A stretch of 64,000 nucleotides of DNA, taken from the NCBI RefSeq assembly GCF_022900255.1, contig NZ_JALIRM010000001.1, positions 496,001 through 560,000 on the forward strand. The letters are read 5' to 3'. Every line of letters starts with the position of its first letter. The stretch's first letter is position 1. This DNA comes from Lederbergia wuyishanensis. GTDB lineage: Bacteria; Bacillota; Bacilli; Bacillales; Bacillaceae_C. The notes beneath the pieces were generated by a model. It was not told the DNA's origin and made no database searches. It saw only the letters and a list, made by a program, of their open reading frames with translations. The position numbers and the translations under genes were made by a program. This document shows positions 8,313 to 19,052 of the stretch, piece by piece.

Positions 8313-9878
8313 ATGCCTGATGTAATCATAATCATCATCTCCATTTTGCTTAGCCTTATCGTCGGTGTAGTTGTTGGCTATTTCATCTTTAAATCATTTG
8401 CTCAAGCAAAAATAACAGGTGCTAGAGGATCTGCCGAACTTATTTTGGAAGACGCAAAGCGTGAAGCAGAATCTATGAAAAAAGAAGCTCTGTTAGAAGC
8501 GAAGGATGAAAATCATAAACTTCGAACTGAAACTGAACGTGAACTTCGGGATAGAAGAACCGAATTGCAAAAACAAGAAAACCGCTTATTGCAAAAGGAG
8601 GAGAACCTCGACCGGAAAGATGAAACTCTTGACAAGCGTGAAAATATGCTTGAAAAGAAAGAGGAATCTCTTAATGACAGACAACAACATATTGAAGAGA
8701 TGGAAAGCAAAGTGGATGAGATGATCCGCAAGCAGAAAAGTGAGCTAGAACGCATTTCAGGCTTGACTCGTGAAGAGGCAAAATCCATTATTTTATCTGG
8801 GGTCGAGAAAGAATTAGCACATGAATCGGCTCTAATGATAAAAGAAAGTGAAATGCGAGCAAAGGAAGAAGCGGATAAGAGAGCTAAGAATATTCTTTCC
8901 CTTGCCATTCAACGTTGTGCAGCAGAGCATGTTGCGGAAACAACAGTATCCGTAGTGAACCTGCCTAACGATGAAATGAAAGGACGGATTATCGGCCGTG
9001 AGGGCCGTAATATTCGGACACTTGAAACATTGACAGGGATAGATCTCATCATAGATGATACACCAGAAGCTGTCATTCTTTCCGGTTTTGACCCTATTAG
9101 GCGGGAAACTGCTCGGATAGCATTAGAGAAACTTGTTCAAGATGGCCGGATCCATCCTGCGCGTATTGAAGAAATGGTGGATAAAGCAAGACGAGAAGTG
9201 GATGAACACATACGTGAGATCGGTGAACAAACAACATTTGAAGTGGGAGTTCATGGATTGCATCCTGATTTAATTAAAATTCTTGGGCGCTTGAAATACC
9301 GGACAAGCTATGGACAAAATGTTCTAAAGCATTCCATGGAAGTGGCATTCCTATCAGGTCTTCTTGCAGCGGAATTAGGAGAAGATGAAACACTTGCTCG
9401 ACGTGCAGGGTTACTTCACGATATCGGTAAAGCGATTGACCATGAAGTGGAAGGTAGCCACGTAGAAATCGGAATTGAGCTTGCCACAAAGTATAAAGAG
9501 CATGCTGTTGTCATTAATAGCATCGCTTCTCACCATGGTGACACTGAGCCTACATCCATTATTGCAGTTCTTGTTGCAGCAGCAGATGCTCTGTCAGCTG
9601 CAAGACCAGGTGCAAGAAGTGAAACGCTCGAAAATTATATTCGACGCCTTGAAAAGCTGGAGGAAATCTCCGAGTCTTATGATGGTGTTGAAAAATCATT
9701 TGCCATTCAAGCAGGTAGAGAAGTTCGGATTATAGTAAAACCTGAACAAATCAATGACTTGGAAGCACATAGACTTGCTCGCGATATCCGTAAAAGAATT
9801 GAGGATGACCTTGATTACCCTGGTCATATCAAAGTTACAGTTATTCGTGAAACTAGAGCTGTTGAATATGCGAAATAA
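8313..9878 (+). CDS. rny: Ribonuclease Y
   Basis: A 521-residue endoribonuclease that starts bulk mRNA decay at the membrane. An N-terminal transmembrane helix covers residues about 5-24 and a long charged coiled coil about 28-200. The KH domain includes [15 protein letters not shown] and the HD domain carries [10 protein letters not shown] and LLHDIGKA, so metal ligands are present. Length and order match B. subtilis Rny exactly. RicA (ymcA), encoded further along in this window, belongs to the Y-complex that steers Rny in B. subtilis. SD AGAGGGGGTG precedes the ATG. Confidence 0.97.
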   Translation: MPDVIIIIISILLSLIVGVVVGYFIFKSFAQAKITGARGSAELILEDAKREAESMKKEALLEAKDENHKLRTETERELRDRRTELQKQENRLLQKEENLDRKDETLDKRENMLEKKEESLNDRQQHIEEMESKVDEMIRKQKSELERISGLTREEAKSIILSGVEKELAHESALMIKESEMRAKEEADKRAKNILSLAIQRCAAEHVAETTVSVVNLPNDEMKGRIIGREGRNIRTLETLTGIDLIIDDTPEAVILSGFDPIRRETARIALEKLVQDGRIHPARIEEMVDKARREVDEHIREIGEQTTFEVGVHGLHPDLIKILGRLKYRTSYGQNVLKHSMEVAFLSGLLAAELGEDETLARRAGLLHDIGKAIDHEVEGSHVEIGIELATKYKEHAVVINSIASHHGDTEPTSIIAVLVAAADALSAARPGARSETLENYIRRLEKLEEISESYDGVEKSFAIQAGREVRIIVKPEQINDLEAHRLARDIRKRIEDDLDYPGHIKVTVIRETRAVEYAK

Positions 9879-9904
9879 GCAGTGTGATCTCACACTGCTT
9901 TTTT
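9879..9904 (+). terminator. Terminator after rny
   Basis: Stem GCAGTGTG (9879-9886) with CACACTGC (9891-9898) and six Ts. Confidence 0.85.
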
Positions 9905-9960
9905 GTGCCTATGATGGTAGAATAAAAGTTGTATGAACTTAATGTTAGAAAGGGATCAGT

Positions 9961-10761
9961 ATGGACATTTTATTTGTAGGCGATGTAGTCGGCTCACCCG
10001 GACGAGAAATGATAAAAGAATATCTCCCAGTATTAAAAAGAAAATATCGACCACACATAACGATTGTAAACGGGGAAAATGCTGCAGGTGGCAGAGGGAT
10101 TACGGAACAAATTTATAAGCAATTTTTAGAATCGGGAGCTAATGTTGTAACTCTCGGAAATCATGCGTGGGATAATAAGGACATTTTTGAATTTATCGAT
10201 ACTGCCAAATATTTAGTAAGGCCAGCTAATTTTCCAGAAAATACTCCCGGAAATGGTTTAGTTTTTATAAAAATGAATTCTATAGAGGTAGCTGTCATTA
10301 ACTTGCAAGGGAGAACGTTTATGCCGCCTCTTGATTGCCCATTTAATAAAGCGGATGAACTAATCGAAATAGCCAAAAAAAGAACAAACATTATTTTTGT
10401 TGACTTCCATGCCGAAGCGACGAGTGAAAAGCAAGCAATGGGATGGTATTTAGATGGTAAAGTGTCATCGGTCATCGGTACTCATACACACGTCCAGACT
10501 TCAGATAATCGTATACTACCCAACGGAACTGCGTATTTGACAGATGTTGGGATGACAGGTCCCTATGATGGGATACTTGGAATGGAAAAAGAAGCTGTAA
10601 TAAAAAAATTTCTTACTGCACTCCCTTCCCGCTTTGAAGTACCGAAGAGTGGGAGAAAACAACTTAGTGCATGTTTAATTACGATTGACAATAAATCTGG
10701 GAAAGCATTGAAGATCAAAACTATTTTAATCAATGATGATCAACCAATGTTTACGGATTAA
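9961..10761 (+). CDS. ymdB: YmdB-type metallophosphoesterase (cyclic-nucleotide phosphodiesterase)
   Basis: A 266-residue calcineurin-like phosphoesterase of the TIGR00282/YmdB type. Metal-binding motifs are in the family order: GDVVGSPGR at the N-terminus, NGENAAGG, LGNHAWDN, DFHAEATSEK and GTHTHVQT. In B. subtilis YmdB hydrolyses 2',3'-cyclic nucleotides and affects the switch between motility and biofilm. It follows rny as in B. subtilis, but a terminator lies between them. SD AGAAAGG is 8 bases before the ATG. Confidence 0.93.
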   Translation: MDILFVGDVVGSPGREMIKEYLPVLKRKYRPHITIVNGENAAGGRGITEQIYKQFLESGANVVTLGNHAWDNKDIFEFIDTAKYLVRPANFPENTPGNGLVFIKMNSIEVAVINLQGRTFMPPLDCPFNKADELIEIAKKRTNIIFVDFHAEATSEKQAMGWYLDGKVSSVIGTHTHVQTSDNRILPNGTAYLTDVGMTGPYDGILGMEKEAVIKKFLTALPSRFEVPKSGRKQLSACLITIDNKSGKALKIKTILINDDQPMFTD

Positions 10762-10800
10762 TTTATAATCTTGTTTCTCCTATAATGGTTTTGGACAAAC

Positions 10801-10826
10801 CGGAATAGTTCATAAATTACCTGAAT
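10801..10826 (+). promoter_or_regulatory. Possible sigma-H promoter of spoVS
   Basis: CGGAATA (10801-10807) and CTGAAT (10821-10826), separated by 13 bases, resemble the sigma-H pattern AGGAWWT and RnGAAT. spoVS is sigma-H dependent in B. subtilis, which supports the reading. Confidence 0.5.
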
Positions 10827-10905
10827 ATAGTAACAATGGAAAGGTTAACAGCGATTGACAATGACAAGGCAATCGTTATGGGGATATGACAAGGAGGAAC
10901 AAGAA

Positions 10906-11166
10906 ATGGAAATATTAAAAGTTTCAGCAAAATCTAATCCAAATTCCGTGGCGGGCGCGCTAGCAGGTGTTCTACGTGAAAGAGGCGGTGCAGAAATTCA
11001 AGCGATTGGGGCTGGGGCATTGAATCAAGCAGTAAAAGCAGTAGCAATTGCAAGGGGATTTGTCGCCCCAGGTGGTGTAGATTTAATTTGTATACCTGCT
11101 TTTACAGATATTATTATTGATGGAGAAGAAAGAACTGCCATCAAGCTTATAGTCGAACCTAGATAA
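10906..11166 (+). CDS. spoVS: Stage V sporulation protein S
   Basis: An 86-residue Alba-like protein, exactly the usual SpoVS length from this start. The sequence is glycine- and alanine-rich with the conserved blocks KVSAKSNPNSVAGALAGVL and IAIARG-like VAIARGFVAPGG. It is needed for progress beyond septation and coat assembly in B. subtilis. The ATG at 10906 is fixed by AAGGAGG 9 bases upstream; the open frame extends 17 codons further but without SD support. It has its own promoter and a distant terminator at 11385. Confidence 0.95.
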   Translation: MEILKVSAKSNPNSVAGALAGVLRERGGAEIQAIGAGALNQAVKAVAIARGFVAPGGVDLICIPAFTDIIIDGEERTAIKLIVEPR

Positions 11167-11175
11167 ATTAATAAA

Positions 11176-11380
11176 GATTGTGTAGTAGTGAATGTTTAAA
11201 AAGGAAGATTAAAAGTACCAAGTGGGCGGCTATGCTGATGTCCAGGGGCAGCACCCCATTAGTACAATCCTGTATGTCGGATATTCGAGTTGGAATAGTT
11301 TCCTGTATCCGAGAAACAGGCTAATTAGAAACACTAAGCCTCATTTTTACCGGACTTTTAAAACATTCTCTAAATGCTAA
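11176..11380. other. Intergenic region with no recognised gene
   Basis: This stretch between spoVS and the terminator at 11385 holds short hairpins such as GGGG-CAGCA-CCCC and CCTGT...ACAGG, but no open frame with an SD and no riboswitch core that I recognise. B. subtilis has tdh-kbl at this place; I see no remnant of them. It may be spoVS 3' untranslated RNA or decayed DNA. Confidence 0.3.
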
Positions 11381-11384
11381 ATAG

Positions 11385-11424
11385 GACTTGGTTGCTCAAT
11401 TCGCAATCAAGTCTTTTCGAATTT
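11385..11424 (+). terminator. Terminator upstream of miaB
   Basis: Eleven-pair stem GACTTGGTTGC (11385-11395) with GCAATCAAGTC (11403-11413), one G-U pair, followed by TTTTCGAATTTT. It ends the spoVS-side transcript. Confidence 0.75.
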
Positions 11425-11446
11425 TATGCAACAAATATTCCCTTAT

Positions 11447-11475
11447 GTTGTATTCAAAAATAAAAGGCTATATAC
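11447..11475 (+). promoter_or_regulatory. Sigma-A promoter of miaB-ricA
   Basis: TTGTAT (11447-11452), 17-base spacer, TATACT (11470-11475). It lies between the terminator and the miaB start. Confidence 0.6.
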
Positions 11476-11546
11476 TAATAGAATGGATACATTTAAATAG
11501 AAACATTTTCGTTCATCGATTTTGTATAATAGGAAAGGGGATTTTC

Positions 11547-13091
11547 ATGAACGAGAAACAACGTTTAGAAAGTCAACAAATTAATCAATCAAAAAATCCT
11601 ACCTCGAAACAAGAAAAGGATTATAGTCAATATTTTCAAACGGTATACGTTCCTCCATCCATGAAGGATGCTAGACGACGTGGGAGAGAGGAGATTAAGT
11701 ATCATAATGATTTTGAAATAGATGAGAAATATCAGGGGATGGGTAATGGCAGGACATTTTATATTCGTACTTACGGCTGCCAAATGAATGAACACGATAC
11801 AGAAGTAATGGCCGGAATCTTCTTGGGTCTTGGGTATGAGCCAACCGACACAGTGGAAGATGCAGATGTCATTCTATTGAATACATGTGCCATCAGGGAG
11901 AATGCCGAAAATAAAGTATTTGGTGAACTTGGCCACTTAAAATCTCTGAAATTGGAAAAGCCAGATTTACTATTAGGTGTTTGTGGATGTATGTCACAAC
12001 AAGAGTCGGTTGTAAACAGAATTCTAGAAAAACATCAATTTGTAGATATGATTTTCGGTACACATAATATCCATCGTCTTCCTGATATATTACATGAAGC
12101 GTATATGTCAAAGGAAATGGTTGTTGAAGTATGGTCCAAAGAAGGAGATGTCGTTGAAAATTTACCGAAAGTTCGTAGAGGTAATATTAAAGCTTGGGTA
12201 AACATTATGTACGGTTGTGATAAGTTCTGTACTTATTGTATCGTTCCATTTACAAGAGGGAAAGAGCGAAGCAGACGTCCAGAAGATATTATCCAAGAGG
12301 TTCGACAATTAGCAGCTCATGGTTATCAAGAAATTACACTTCTAGGTCAAAATGTAAATGCATACGGAAAAGATTTTGAGGATCTTGATTATCGATTCGG
12401 CGACTTAATGGATGATTTAAGAAAAATCAATATTCCAAGAATCCGTTTTACGACAAGCCATCCACGTGATTTTGACGACCATTTAATAGAAGTCCTTGCT
12501 AAAAAAGGAAATATGGTTGAACATATACATCTACCTGTGCAGTCAGGTTCTAGTGATATATTAAAAATTATGGGGCGTAAGTATACAAGAGAGCAATATT
12601 TAGAACTTGTAAGAAAAATTAAAGTTGCTATACCTGACGTATCACTTTCTACGGATATAATTGTCGGGTTTCCAAATGAAACAGATGAACAATTCGAAGA
12701 AACGATGTCACTATACCGTGAAGTTGGCTTTGAAATTGCTTATACTTTTATATACTCTCCGAGGGAAGGCACTCCTGCTGCAAAAATGAAGGATAATGTT
12801 TCGATGGAAGTGAAAAAAGCTCGTCTTCAACGTTTAAATGAGCTTGTAAATGATTTATCTCGTGAAGCAATGAAGAAATATGAGGGTCAAATTGTAGAAG
12901 TGCTTGTTGAAGGGGAAAGTAAAAATAATCCTGAAATTCTTTCGGGCTATACTAGAAAAAACAAGCTAGTTAACTTTAAGGGACCCAAATCAGCAATTGG
13001 TCAATTAGTTAAAGTTAAAATCAATGCATCTAAAACCTGGACTTTAGATGGAGAAATAGTAGAAGAACTTGAATCAATAGAGGTGATATAA
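11547..13091 (+). CDS. miaB: tRNA-2-methylthio-N6-dimethylallyladenosine synthase MiaB
   Basis: A 514-residue radical-SAM methylthiotransferase that adds the methylthio group to i6A37 of tRNAs; MiaA, encoded later in this window, makes the substrate. The N-terminal UPF0004 domain has its three cysteines in [17 protein letters not shown] and [10 protein letters not shown]. The radical-SAM cluster motif is [10 protein letters not shown] (CxxxCxxC), and a TRAM domain closes the protein. I chose ATG 11547 after AGGAAAGGGG; the frame is open further upstream but crosses a terminator and promoter. ricA starts one base after its stop. Confidence 0.96.
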   Translation: MNEKQRLESQQINQSKNPTSKQEKDYSQYFQTVYVPPSMKDARRRGREEIKYHNDFEIDEKYQGMGNGRTFYIRTYGCQMNEHDTEVMAGIFLGLGYEPTDTVEDADVILLNTCAIRENAENKVFGELGHLKSLKLEKPDLLLGVCGCMSQQESVVNRILEKHQFVDMIFGTHNIHRLPDILHEAYMSKEMVVEVWSKEGDVVENLPKVRRGNIKAWVNIMYGCDKFCTYCIVPFTRGKERSRRPEDIIQEVRQLAAHGYQEITLLGQNVNAYGKDFEDLDYRFGDLMDDLRKINIPRIRFTTSHPRDFDDHLIEVLAKKGNMVEHIHLPVQSGSSDILKIMGRKYTREQYLELVRKIKVAIPDVSLSTDIIVGFPNETDEQFEETMSLYREVGFEIAYTFIYSPREGTPAAKMKDNVSMEVKKARLQRLNELVNDLSREAMKKYEGQIVEVLVEGESKNNPEILSGYTRKNKLVNFKGPKSAIGQLVKVKINASKTWTLDGEIVEELESIEVI

Positions 13092-13092
13092 A

Positions 13093-13521
13093 TTGGGAAA
13101 ATACACCAAGAACGATATTTTAAAACAAGCCCATGAATTGGCAAAAATGATTGCAGAAACTGAAGAAGTTGATTTTTTTAAACGTGCAGAAGCCCAAATC
13201 AACGAAAATCAAAGCGTTCGTGAAATGATTGCAAGTATAAAAAGTTTACAAAAACAAGCGATCAATTTCCAACACTATGGCAAAGAAAGAGCATTGCAAT
13301 TAACAGAAGAAAAACTTGAAAAGCTAGAAGCAGAACTCGACGAGATTCCAATTGTACAAGAATTTAAACAATCTCAAATCGAAGTGAATGATTTGCTTCA
13401 ATTGGTTGCTTCGGCAATATCTAATAAAGTAACAGACGAGATTTTGGTTTCCACTGGCGGTGACTTGCTAACTGGAGAAACTGGTTCAAAATTAAAATAT
13501 AGTGAGTCTAGCTGTTCCTAA
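13093..13521 (+). CDS. ricA: RicA (YmcA) subunit of the Y-complex, RNase Y regulator
   Basis: A 142-residue helical protein of the YlbF/YmcA family, one residue shorter than B. subtilis YmcA. With YlbF and YaaT it forms a complex that modulates RNase Y maturation of operon mRNAs and is needed for biofilm formation, competence and sporulation. The TTG start follows GAGGTG by 6 bases and the miaB stop by one base, so the two genes are an operon. A strong terminator follows. Confidence 0.93.
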   Translation: MGKYTKNDILKQAHELAKMIAETEEVDFFKRAEAQINENQSVREMIASIKSLQKQAINFQHYGKERALQLTEEKLEKLEAELDEIPIVQEFKQSQIEVNDLLQLVASAISNKVTDEILVSTGGDLLTGETGSKLKYSESSCS

Positions 13522-13526
13522 GATAA

Positions 13527-13560
13527 AAGCCATTATCCAAATACGGGTAATGGCTTTTTT
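13527..13560 (+). terminator. Terminator after ricA
   Basis: Stem AGCCATTATCC (13528-13538) with GGGTAATGGCT (13545-13555) and six Ts. Confidence 0.85.
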
Positions 13561-13818
13561 CGTTTTATAAGAATGTTTAGAGCTTACGCTTTACTTATTA
13601 GATTATTAGTTCTATATTTTTGAACAAAAAGTTACGTTCCCTCCTTCCATGCAACCATTGCTTTAAGGTCAGAAACCAGTTTCAAAGAAAGGAAAACAGC
13701 CTTTTTCATTTATCTCAGGACATTAGCTTGTAACTTATAAACAAGATATCTTGCACTTTTGATTTGAGCCCAATTCATTGAAATAAGCATTAGATCTTAA
13801 ACATAATTCATTGCCTTA

Positions 13819-13826
13819 CATACAAT
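13819..13826 (+). promoter_or_regulatory. Possible sigma-E -10 element before cotE
   Basis: CATACAAT is a perfect match to the sigma-E -10 consensus. The best -35 (ATAAT) is spaced 11 bases instead of the usual 14, so this is tentative. cotE has a sigma-E promoter in B. subtilis. Confidence 0.4.
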
Positions 13827-13866
13827 ATCGTAGATAGACCTAGTGAATTAGCCTTCACGTAATTAG

Positions 13867-13895
13867 CACATTCGTCTAGAGAAATGCATACGATG
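13867..13895 (+). promoter_or_regulatory. Possible sigma-K promoter of cotE
   Basis: CACA (13867-13870) and CATACGATG (13887-13895), with a 16-base spacer, fit the sigma-K pattern mACm and CATAnnnTA with one mismatch. It lies 31 bases before the start. Confidence 0.45.
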
Positions 13896-13926
13896 AAGGG
13901 AAAATGAATGAGGAGGGTTCGCTCGA

Positions 13927-14493
13927 ATGGCAGAATATAGAGAAATAATAACAAAAGCGGTCGTGGCGAAAGGAAAGAAATATACACATTCCAACAATGC
14001 GATTACACCGCAGCATCATCCTTCGAGCATTTTAGGCTGCTGGATTATCAATCATAAATATGAGGCGCGAAAAGTCGGCAAAAAAGTCGAGGTAAGCGGT
14101 TATTTTGATATGAATGTTTGGTATTCCCACCACGATAACACAAAAACATCAGTAGCAACGGAGAGAGTCGATTATAAAGATGTAATTGACCTCCACTACC
14201 ATGACCCCGATTGCTTAGATGACAAAATAGTATCGGCTCGAGTACTCCAACAGCCTAATTGTTTAGAAGCGGTAATTTCTAAAAAGGGGAATAAGATTAT
14301 CGTAAGTACCGAAAGAGAATTTCTTGTGGAAGTCATTGGCGAAACAAAAGTTTGTGTAGCTGTTCATCCTGGTGAATGTCCATGCGATGATGAAGATGAT
14401 GATGAAGATGAAGATTGGACTGAAGAACTATCCGATAGCGAATTGGCTGAGGAGATTAATCCAGACTTCCTAGTTGCAAATGAAACTGAATAA
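13927..14493 (+). CDS. cotE: Outer spore coat morphogenetic protein CotE
   Basis: A 188-residue protein with the CotE signature blocks [17 protein letters not shown] and [11 protein letters not shown] near the N-terminus and a strongly acidic C-terminus with an Asp/Glu run around residues 155-175. CotE forms the ring around the forespore on which the outer coat assembles. SD GAGGAGGG precedes the ATG. Its usual neighbours mutS and mutL are displaced here by an 11-kb glycogen block. Confidence 0.96.
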   Translation: MAEYREIITKAVVAKGKKYTHSNNAITPQHHPSSILGCWIINHKYEARKVGKKVEVSGYFDMNVWYSHHDNTKTSVATERVDYKDVIDLHYHDPDCLDDKIVSARVLQQPNCLEAVISKKGNKIIVSTEREFLVEVIGETKVCVAVHPGECPCDDEDDDEDEDWTEELSDSELAEEINPDFLVANETE

Positions 14494-14524
14494 GTTCCGG
14501 GAAGATAATCTTCCCGGTTTTTCT
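14494..14524 (+). terminator. Terminator after cotE
   Basis: Nine-pair stem CCGGGAAGA (14497-14505) with TCTTCCCGG (14509-14517), followed by TTTTTC. Confidence 0.87.
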
Positions 14525-14789
14525 TTTATAAAATTATCGACTATATTTTAAATTCTTCAGGATTGAGAATATGTCAGCCAAAGTCTTCATAACTTAGAAA
14601 CGAATTTAATCCTTTGGCTAAACTTATCCTGTATTCCAATGGTAATGATACCCTTGCAGGCATCATTCCATATTAATATTTCAATTTTCTATCCTTTTGA
14701 ATTATCTTTAGTTTGTATATTTTTTTGTAATTTCCTCTATTAACAACCTCTAGTTTAATCAATTTCACATATAAATGAATAATTGATGA

Positions 14790-16886
14790 TTATCTTGCTT
14801 TTTTCAAGACAATTAATTCATATGGATTAACCGAAAAATATTCACCTACTACATTATGAATTACCTTATTATCATCATTAGTTGCTTCTATTTTCCATAA
14901 GCCCGGTGAAGGTAACTGTACTTCATAGTTTTCATCAGTAGGATTAATATAAATAGAAAAATCTTCATCATTTCCAAATAAAGTATAGGCAAATACTGGT
15001 TGAGGCACATGTAATATGTGAATTCTTCTTTTGATTTCTTCCTTAGATCGAAGACGAAAAACATCATATCTTCTTCTAAGACTAATTAGCATCCTAATAA
15101 AATTTATATTTTTCTCTTCCTTTTCTCTTCTCTTCCAATCTAATTGATTGATTTCATCACCTGATATATAGCTATTTTCAATGCCATTCTTAGTTCTAAA
15201 CCATTCTTGCCCAGCATGTATAAAAGGAACACCTTGGCTTAATAACATAATCCCTGTGGCAAGTTGATGCATTTTTTTTCTAATATCATCACATTCATCA
15301 CCGTTTGTTAAAAGCAATCTATCCCAAAGAGTATGATTATCATGGCATTCCACATAATTAATGGTTTGTTCGACACTGGATACAAGAGGATCTCCCCATT
15401 CTTCTAAGGAGGAACCTGTTACAAGGTGGGCTAGACGTTCTAAATATCGTCCTTTACCATTTACATAGCCTAAATCATCTGTATTAAATATATTTCCTTT
15501 TAAGGAATCTCGAAAAAAATCATTGAAGTATCGAACAGCCAATAATTGATTAGAATTTTTTGAAGTTGCTTTTTTATGTGAAGGGAGTGAGGTTGATAGC
15601 TCCCAACCTTCTCCCAGCAGCATTATGGGCGTGGGCTCTTTTTTACATCGTGTGACAACGGCATTCATTGTCTCAATATCAATTGCACCCATTAAATCAA
15701 ATCTAAATCCAGACACTTGAAATTCTGAAAGAAAGAAATCAATCGTATCAATAATTAATTTCCGTACCATTACTCTTTCCGTAGCCAGGTCATTTCCTAC
15801 TCCTGTTCCATTACTTACACTTCCATCCTCTTTATATCGGAAATAGTAACCAGGTACTAGCTTTTCTAATGAGGATTGTTCCATAACAAATACATGATTA
15901 AAAACGACATCCAGTATGACAGAAAGTCCTTCTTGATGAAAGGTTTCTATCATTTTTTTGCATTCATTGATTCGGGAAATAGGGTCATTCGGGAAATTTG
16001 AATAACTTCCTTCTAATGATTGAAAATATAGAGGATCATAACCCCAATTATAATAATTTTCGGGTTCAAGTTCGTTTACACGTGCATAGTCGTTGATAGG
16101 CAAGAGTTGTATATGTGTACACCCTAATTCCTTTATATAAGACAATCCCGTAGAATAGCCATTTTCGGTTGTCGTTTTTAATTCACTTAAGCCAAGGAAT
16201 TTCCCTTTGTTTTGAACTCTACTCTCAGATTGAATCGTAGCATCACGAACGTGTAACTCATAAATAATGGCATCCTGCAAATCTTTAATAGCTGGCCTTT
16301 TTGTAGTGATTTGATCAGTTTTAGAGAAATCTATGACAACTCCTTTTTCACTATTGGCAAGCATTGATTTTGCATAAGGATCATTTACTCGAATTGTTTC
16401 TCCATTAACTGTCACTTCATATTCATATGAAAAACCATGCCAATTACCATTTATTTGGCACGTCCATATCCCTTTTTCTTGTCGATTTAACTTTTTTGAC
16501 ATATTATTCAAATATAATATTACTGATGTTGCTAAAGGACTCCATATTGAAAAATAGGTTGTATCATTTTTAGAATACGCTCCTAATATTTCTTCATTTG
16601 CTGAAAAATTTTCATCGAACCATTGAGTTCGAACAATTCCTCTTGGATAGATAGGAAAAGACTTTTCACCCCAAATCAATTCTAATGTTTCCCCCATAGG
16701 TAAAACATCTGAAAAACTAAAAATTACAGCTGATTCACTAATTTTTTCATTAATTGTTAATGGAAAACATTTATTTTTTTTACCCCAATAAATTACAGGC
16801 GATTTATTATCTAAAAGAAAAGAAATATTATTCGTATTTAAAGTAAGAAGATGAACATCGTCAATCCACGCGATATTAGTTTCCAC
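14790..16886 (-). CDS. pulA: Type I pullulanase (glycogen/starch debranching enzyme)
   Basis: A 698-residue GH13 debranching enzyme cleaving alpha-1,6 links; B. subtilis AmyX is about 718. The type I pullulanase signature YNWGYDP is at residues 279-285. The nucleophile is D397 (GFRFDLMGAID), the acid E426 (LLGEGWEL), and VECHDNHTLWDRL follows. An N-terminal CBM48-like domain lies at about 95-170. No signal peptide is visible, so it is probably cytoplasmic and acts on glycogen. The GTG start has AAAGGAGTG 6-7 bases upstream. It is divergent from glgB across about 250 bases. Close homologues are named amyX or pulA. Confidence 0.92.
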   Translation of the reverse strand: METNIAWIDDVHLLTLNTNNISFLLDNKSPVIYWGKKNKCFPLTINEKISESAVIFSFSDVLPMGETLELIWGEKSFPIYPRGIVRTQWFDENFSANEEILGAYSKNDTTYFSIWSPLATSVILYLNNMSKKLNRQEKGIWTCQINGNWHGFSYEYEVTVNGETIRVNDPYAKSMLANSEKGVVIDFSKTDQITTKRPAIKDLQDAIIYELHVRDATIQSESRVQNKGKFLGLSELKTTTENGYSTGLSYIKELGCTHIQLLPINDYARVNELEPENYYNWGYDPLYFQSLEGSYSNFPNDPISRINECKKMIETFHQEGLSVILDVVFNHVFVMEQSSLEKLVPGYYFRYKEDGSVSNGTGVGNDLATERVMVRKLIIDTIDFFLSEFQVSGFRFDLMGAIDIETMNAVVTRCKKEPTPIMLLGEGWELSTSLPSHKKATSKNSNQLLAVRYFNDFFRDSLKGNIFNTDDLGYVNGKGRYLERLAHLVTGSSLEEWGDPLVSSVEQTINYVECHDNHTLWDRLLLTNGDECDDIRKKMHQLATGIMLLSQGVPFIHAGQEWFRTKNGIENSYISGDEINQLDWKRREKEEKNINFIRMLISLRRRYDVFRLRSKEEIKRRIHILHVPQPVFAYTLFGNDEDFSIYINPTDENYEVQLPSPGLWKIEATNDDNKVIHNVVGEYFSVNPYELIVLKKAR

Positions 16887-17008
16887 TTAAGACACTCCTT
16901 TAAAGCTAGGTATTTGCAGTATATGTGTAATGCCTCGTTCACGTAAGCAATATAAACAAAGTACTCGTTATAACAAAAAAACTTACACTAATAATCATAA
17001 CTATATTT

Positions 17009-17037
17009 AAATAATTTAATCGACAAACCCATACATA
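17009..17037 (+). promoter_or_regulatory. Possible sigma-E promoter of the glg operon
   Basis: AAATAAT (17009-17015), a 14-base gap and CATACATA (17030-17037) resemble kmATATt-N14-CATACAnT. The glg operon of B. subtilis is sigma-E dependent, so the reading fits. It implies a leader of about 95 bases. Confidence 0.45.
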
Positions 17038-17138
17038 ATCGTATAAAACCCTCAAATAACTGTCGAAGGAATCTTCGGTAAAACCACTTAAATGTCTCCT
17101 ATAATAGAGTTGTTATGGTCTAGAAAGGAGATAGCATA

Positions 17139-19052
17139 TTGTATTTCAACATTTCCGAAGATGACATTTTTTTATTTCATCAAGGAACTAACTATCATAG
17201 TCAGGATAGTTTAGGCTGTCACAAAATACAGTGGGAGGGGAAGGTAGGCTTTAGATTTGCAGTATGGGCACCAAATGCGAAAAACATATATGTTGTTGGA
17301 GATTTTAATCAATGGAATGGGGAATATCATCCGTTAAAACAAATCACAACTGAAGGTTTATGGGTAGGTTTTTTTACAAATATTCCAATTGGAATTGCAT
17401 ATAAATACAAAATTATCACGTCAAATGGAGAAACCCTTTTAAAATCTGATCCATATGCTCTTCAATCGGAGCTTCGCCCAGCTAATGCATCTATAGTAAC
17501 AAGACATTCGATTTATGAATGGAAAGATCGAGATTGGCAAGAAACAAAAAAAGAGGTTCACCCTTTTTCATCACCGATTTCCGTGTATGAAGTTCATTTA
17601 GGATCATGGAAAAAGAAAAACAATGGGCAGTTTTATACATATTGTGAACTTGCAGATGAGTTGGTTCCTTATGTAAAGACATTAGGTTTTACTCATATCG
17701 AGCTACTTCCTCTTGCAGAACATCCATTTGATCTTTCATGGGGATACCAAATTACAGGCTATTTTTCCGTTACATCAAGATACGGTACACGAGATGATTT
17801 TAAATATTTCATAGATGTATGCCACCAAAACGGTCTTGGCGTGATAATTGATTGGGTACCTGGTCATTTTTGTAAAGATGATTTTGGCTTGCGAGAATTC
17901 GATGGTATGCCTTTATATGAATATCAAGATCCATGTAAAGCTGAAAAACTGTCATGGGGAACATTAACTTTTGACTTTGGTAGACCAGAGGTTCAAAGTT
18001 TTTTAATTTCTAATGCATTATTTTGGATTGAAGAATACCATGTGGATGGGATTCGTGTAGATGCCGTAGCAAGCATGCTCTATCTCAATTTTGATCGATA
18101 TGATCAAGAAAAAATCTATAATTCGTACGGTGGAGAAGAAAATCTTGAGGCGTATGCATTTATTCGAAAATTAAATGAAGTTATATTTTCTTTTCATCCA
18201 AACGTGTTAATGATGGCAGAGGATAGCTCTGATTTACCACTTGTAACGGCACCAACCTATTTAGGCGGACTGGGATTTAATTATAAATGGAATATGGGTT
18301 GGATGAACGACATGCTGGAATATATGGAGAAGGACCCCATCTATCGAAAATGGCATCACCATTTACTGACTTTTTCGTTCATGTATTCGCATTCGGAAAA
18401 CTTCCTGCTTCCATTATCACACGATGAGGTTGTTCACGGAAAAAAATCATTGCTAGATAAAATGCCAGGAGATCAGTGGCAACAATTTGCCAACTTAAGA
18501 TTACTTTATGGCTATATGATGGGACATCCAGGTAAAAAGCTTTTGTTCATGGGCGGTGAGCTTGCCCAATATTCAGAATGGAAAGATCAAGAGCAGTTAG
18601 ACTGGCATCTTCTTGAATATCCATTGCATAGAGGGATTTTTGACTATGTAAAAGCGTTAAATCACTTTTATATAGAAAATCCTGCACTTTACGAATTAGA
18701 TCATGAACACTCTGGGTTTGAGTGGATTGATCCACATAACATTGACCAAAGCACTATTGTGTTCAGACGATGTGGTAGGACCCCAAATGAAGAATTAATT
18801 TTTGTTTGTAATTTTACTCCTAACGTTTCATATGACTATAAGGTTGGCGTTCCTGTGCCGGGCGTATATAGAGAAATATTTAATTCGGATAGATGCGAAT
18901 TTGGAGGATCGGGACAGTTAAATGAAAATCCTCATATAAGTTTTCCTAAAAAATGGCACGGATTGCCACAACACATAAGAATAAAAATACCCCCTTTAGC
19001 CATTGCTGTTTTTAAACGAGAGGAATCAATCACTGAGGAGGATGGAAATTGA
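17139..19052 (+). CDS. glgB: 1,4-alpha-glucan branching enzyme GlgB
   Basis: A 637-residue GH13 enzyme that moves alpha-1,4 chains to alpha-1,6 branch points in glycogen. An N-terminal CBM48 covers about residues 35-115. The catalytic residues are D308 ([12 protein letters not shown]) and E361 (LMMAEDSS), and the transition-state block [12 protein letters not shown] follows. Length fits the short Bacillus form. The TTG start is supported by AAAGGAG 8 bases upstream. It is the first of five genes and overlaps glgC by four bases. Confidence 0.96.
   Translation: MYFNISEDDIFLFHQGTNYHSQDSLGCHKIQWEGKVGFRFAVWAPNAKNIYVVGDFNQWNGEYHPLKQITTEGLWVGFFTNIPIGIAYKYKIITSNGETLLKSDPYALQSELRPANASIVTRHSIYEWKDRDWQETKKEVHPFSSPISVYEVHLGSWKKKNNGQFYTYCELADELVPYVKTLGFTHIELLPLAEHPFDLSWGYQITGYFSVTSRYGTRDDFKYFIDVCHQNGLGVIIDWVPGHFCKDDFGLREFDGMPLYEYQDPCKAEKLSWGTLTFDFGRPEVQSFLISNALFWIEEYHVDGIRVDAVASMLYLNFDRYDQEKIYNSYGGEENLEAYAFIRKLNEVIFSFHPNVLMMAEDSSDLPLVTAPTYLGGLGFNYKWNMGWMNDMLEYMEKDPIYRKWHHHLLTFSFMYSHSENFLLPLSHDEVVHGKKSLLDKMPGDQWQQFANLRLLYGYMMGHPGKKLLFMGGELAQYSEWKDQEQLDWHLLEYPLHRGIFDYVKALNHFYIENPALYELDHEHSGFEWIDPHNIDQSTIVFRRCGRTPNEELIFVCNFTPNVSYDYKVGVPVPGVYREIFNSDRCEFGGSGQLNENPHISFPKKWHGLPQHIRIKIPPLAIAVFKREESITEEDGN

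Noticed and set aside
13561-13760. A third copy of the GTCTAG-type repeat before cotE
   Set aside because: Only short words such as GCTTACGCTTT are shared; the ends are not recognisable.
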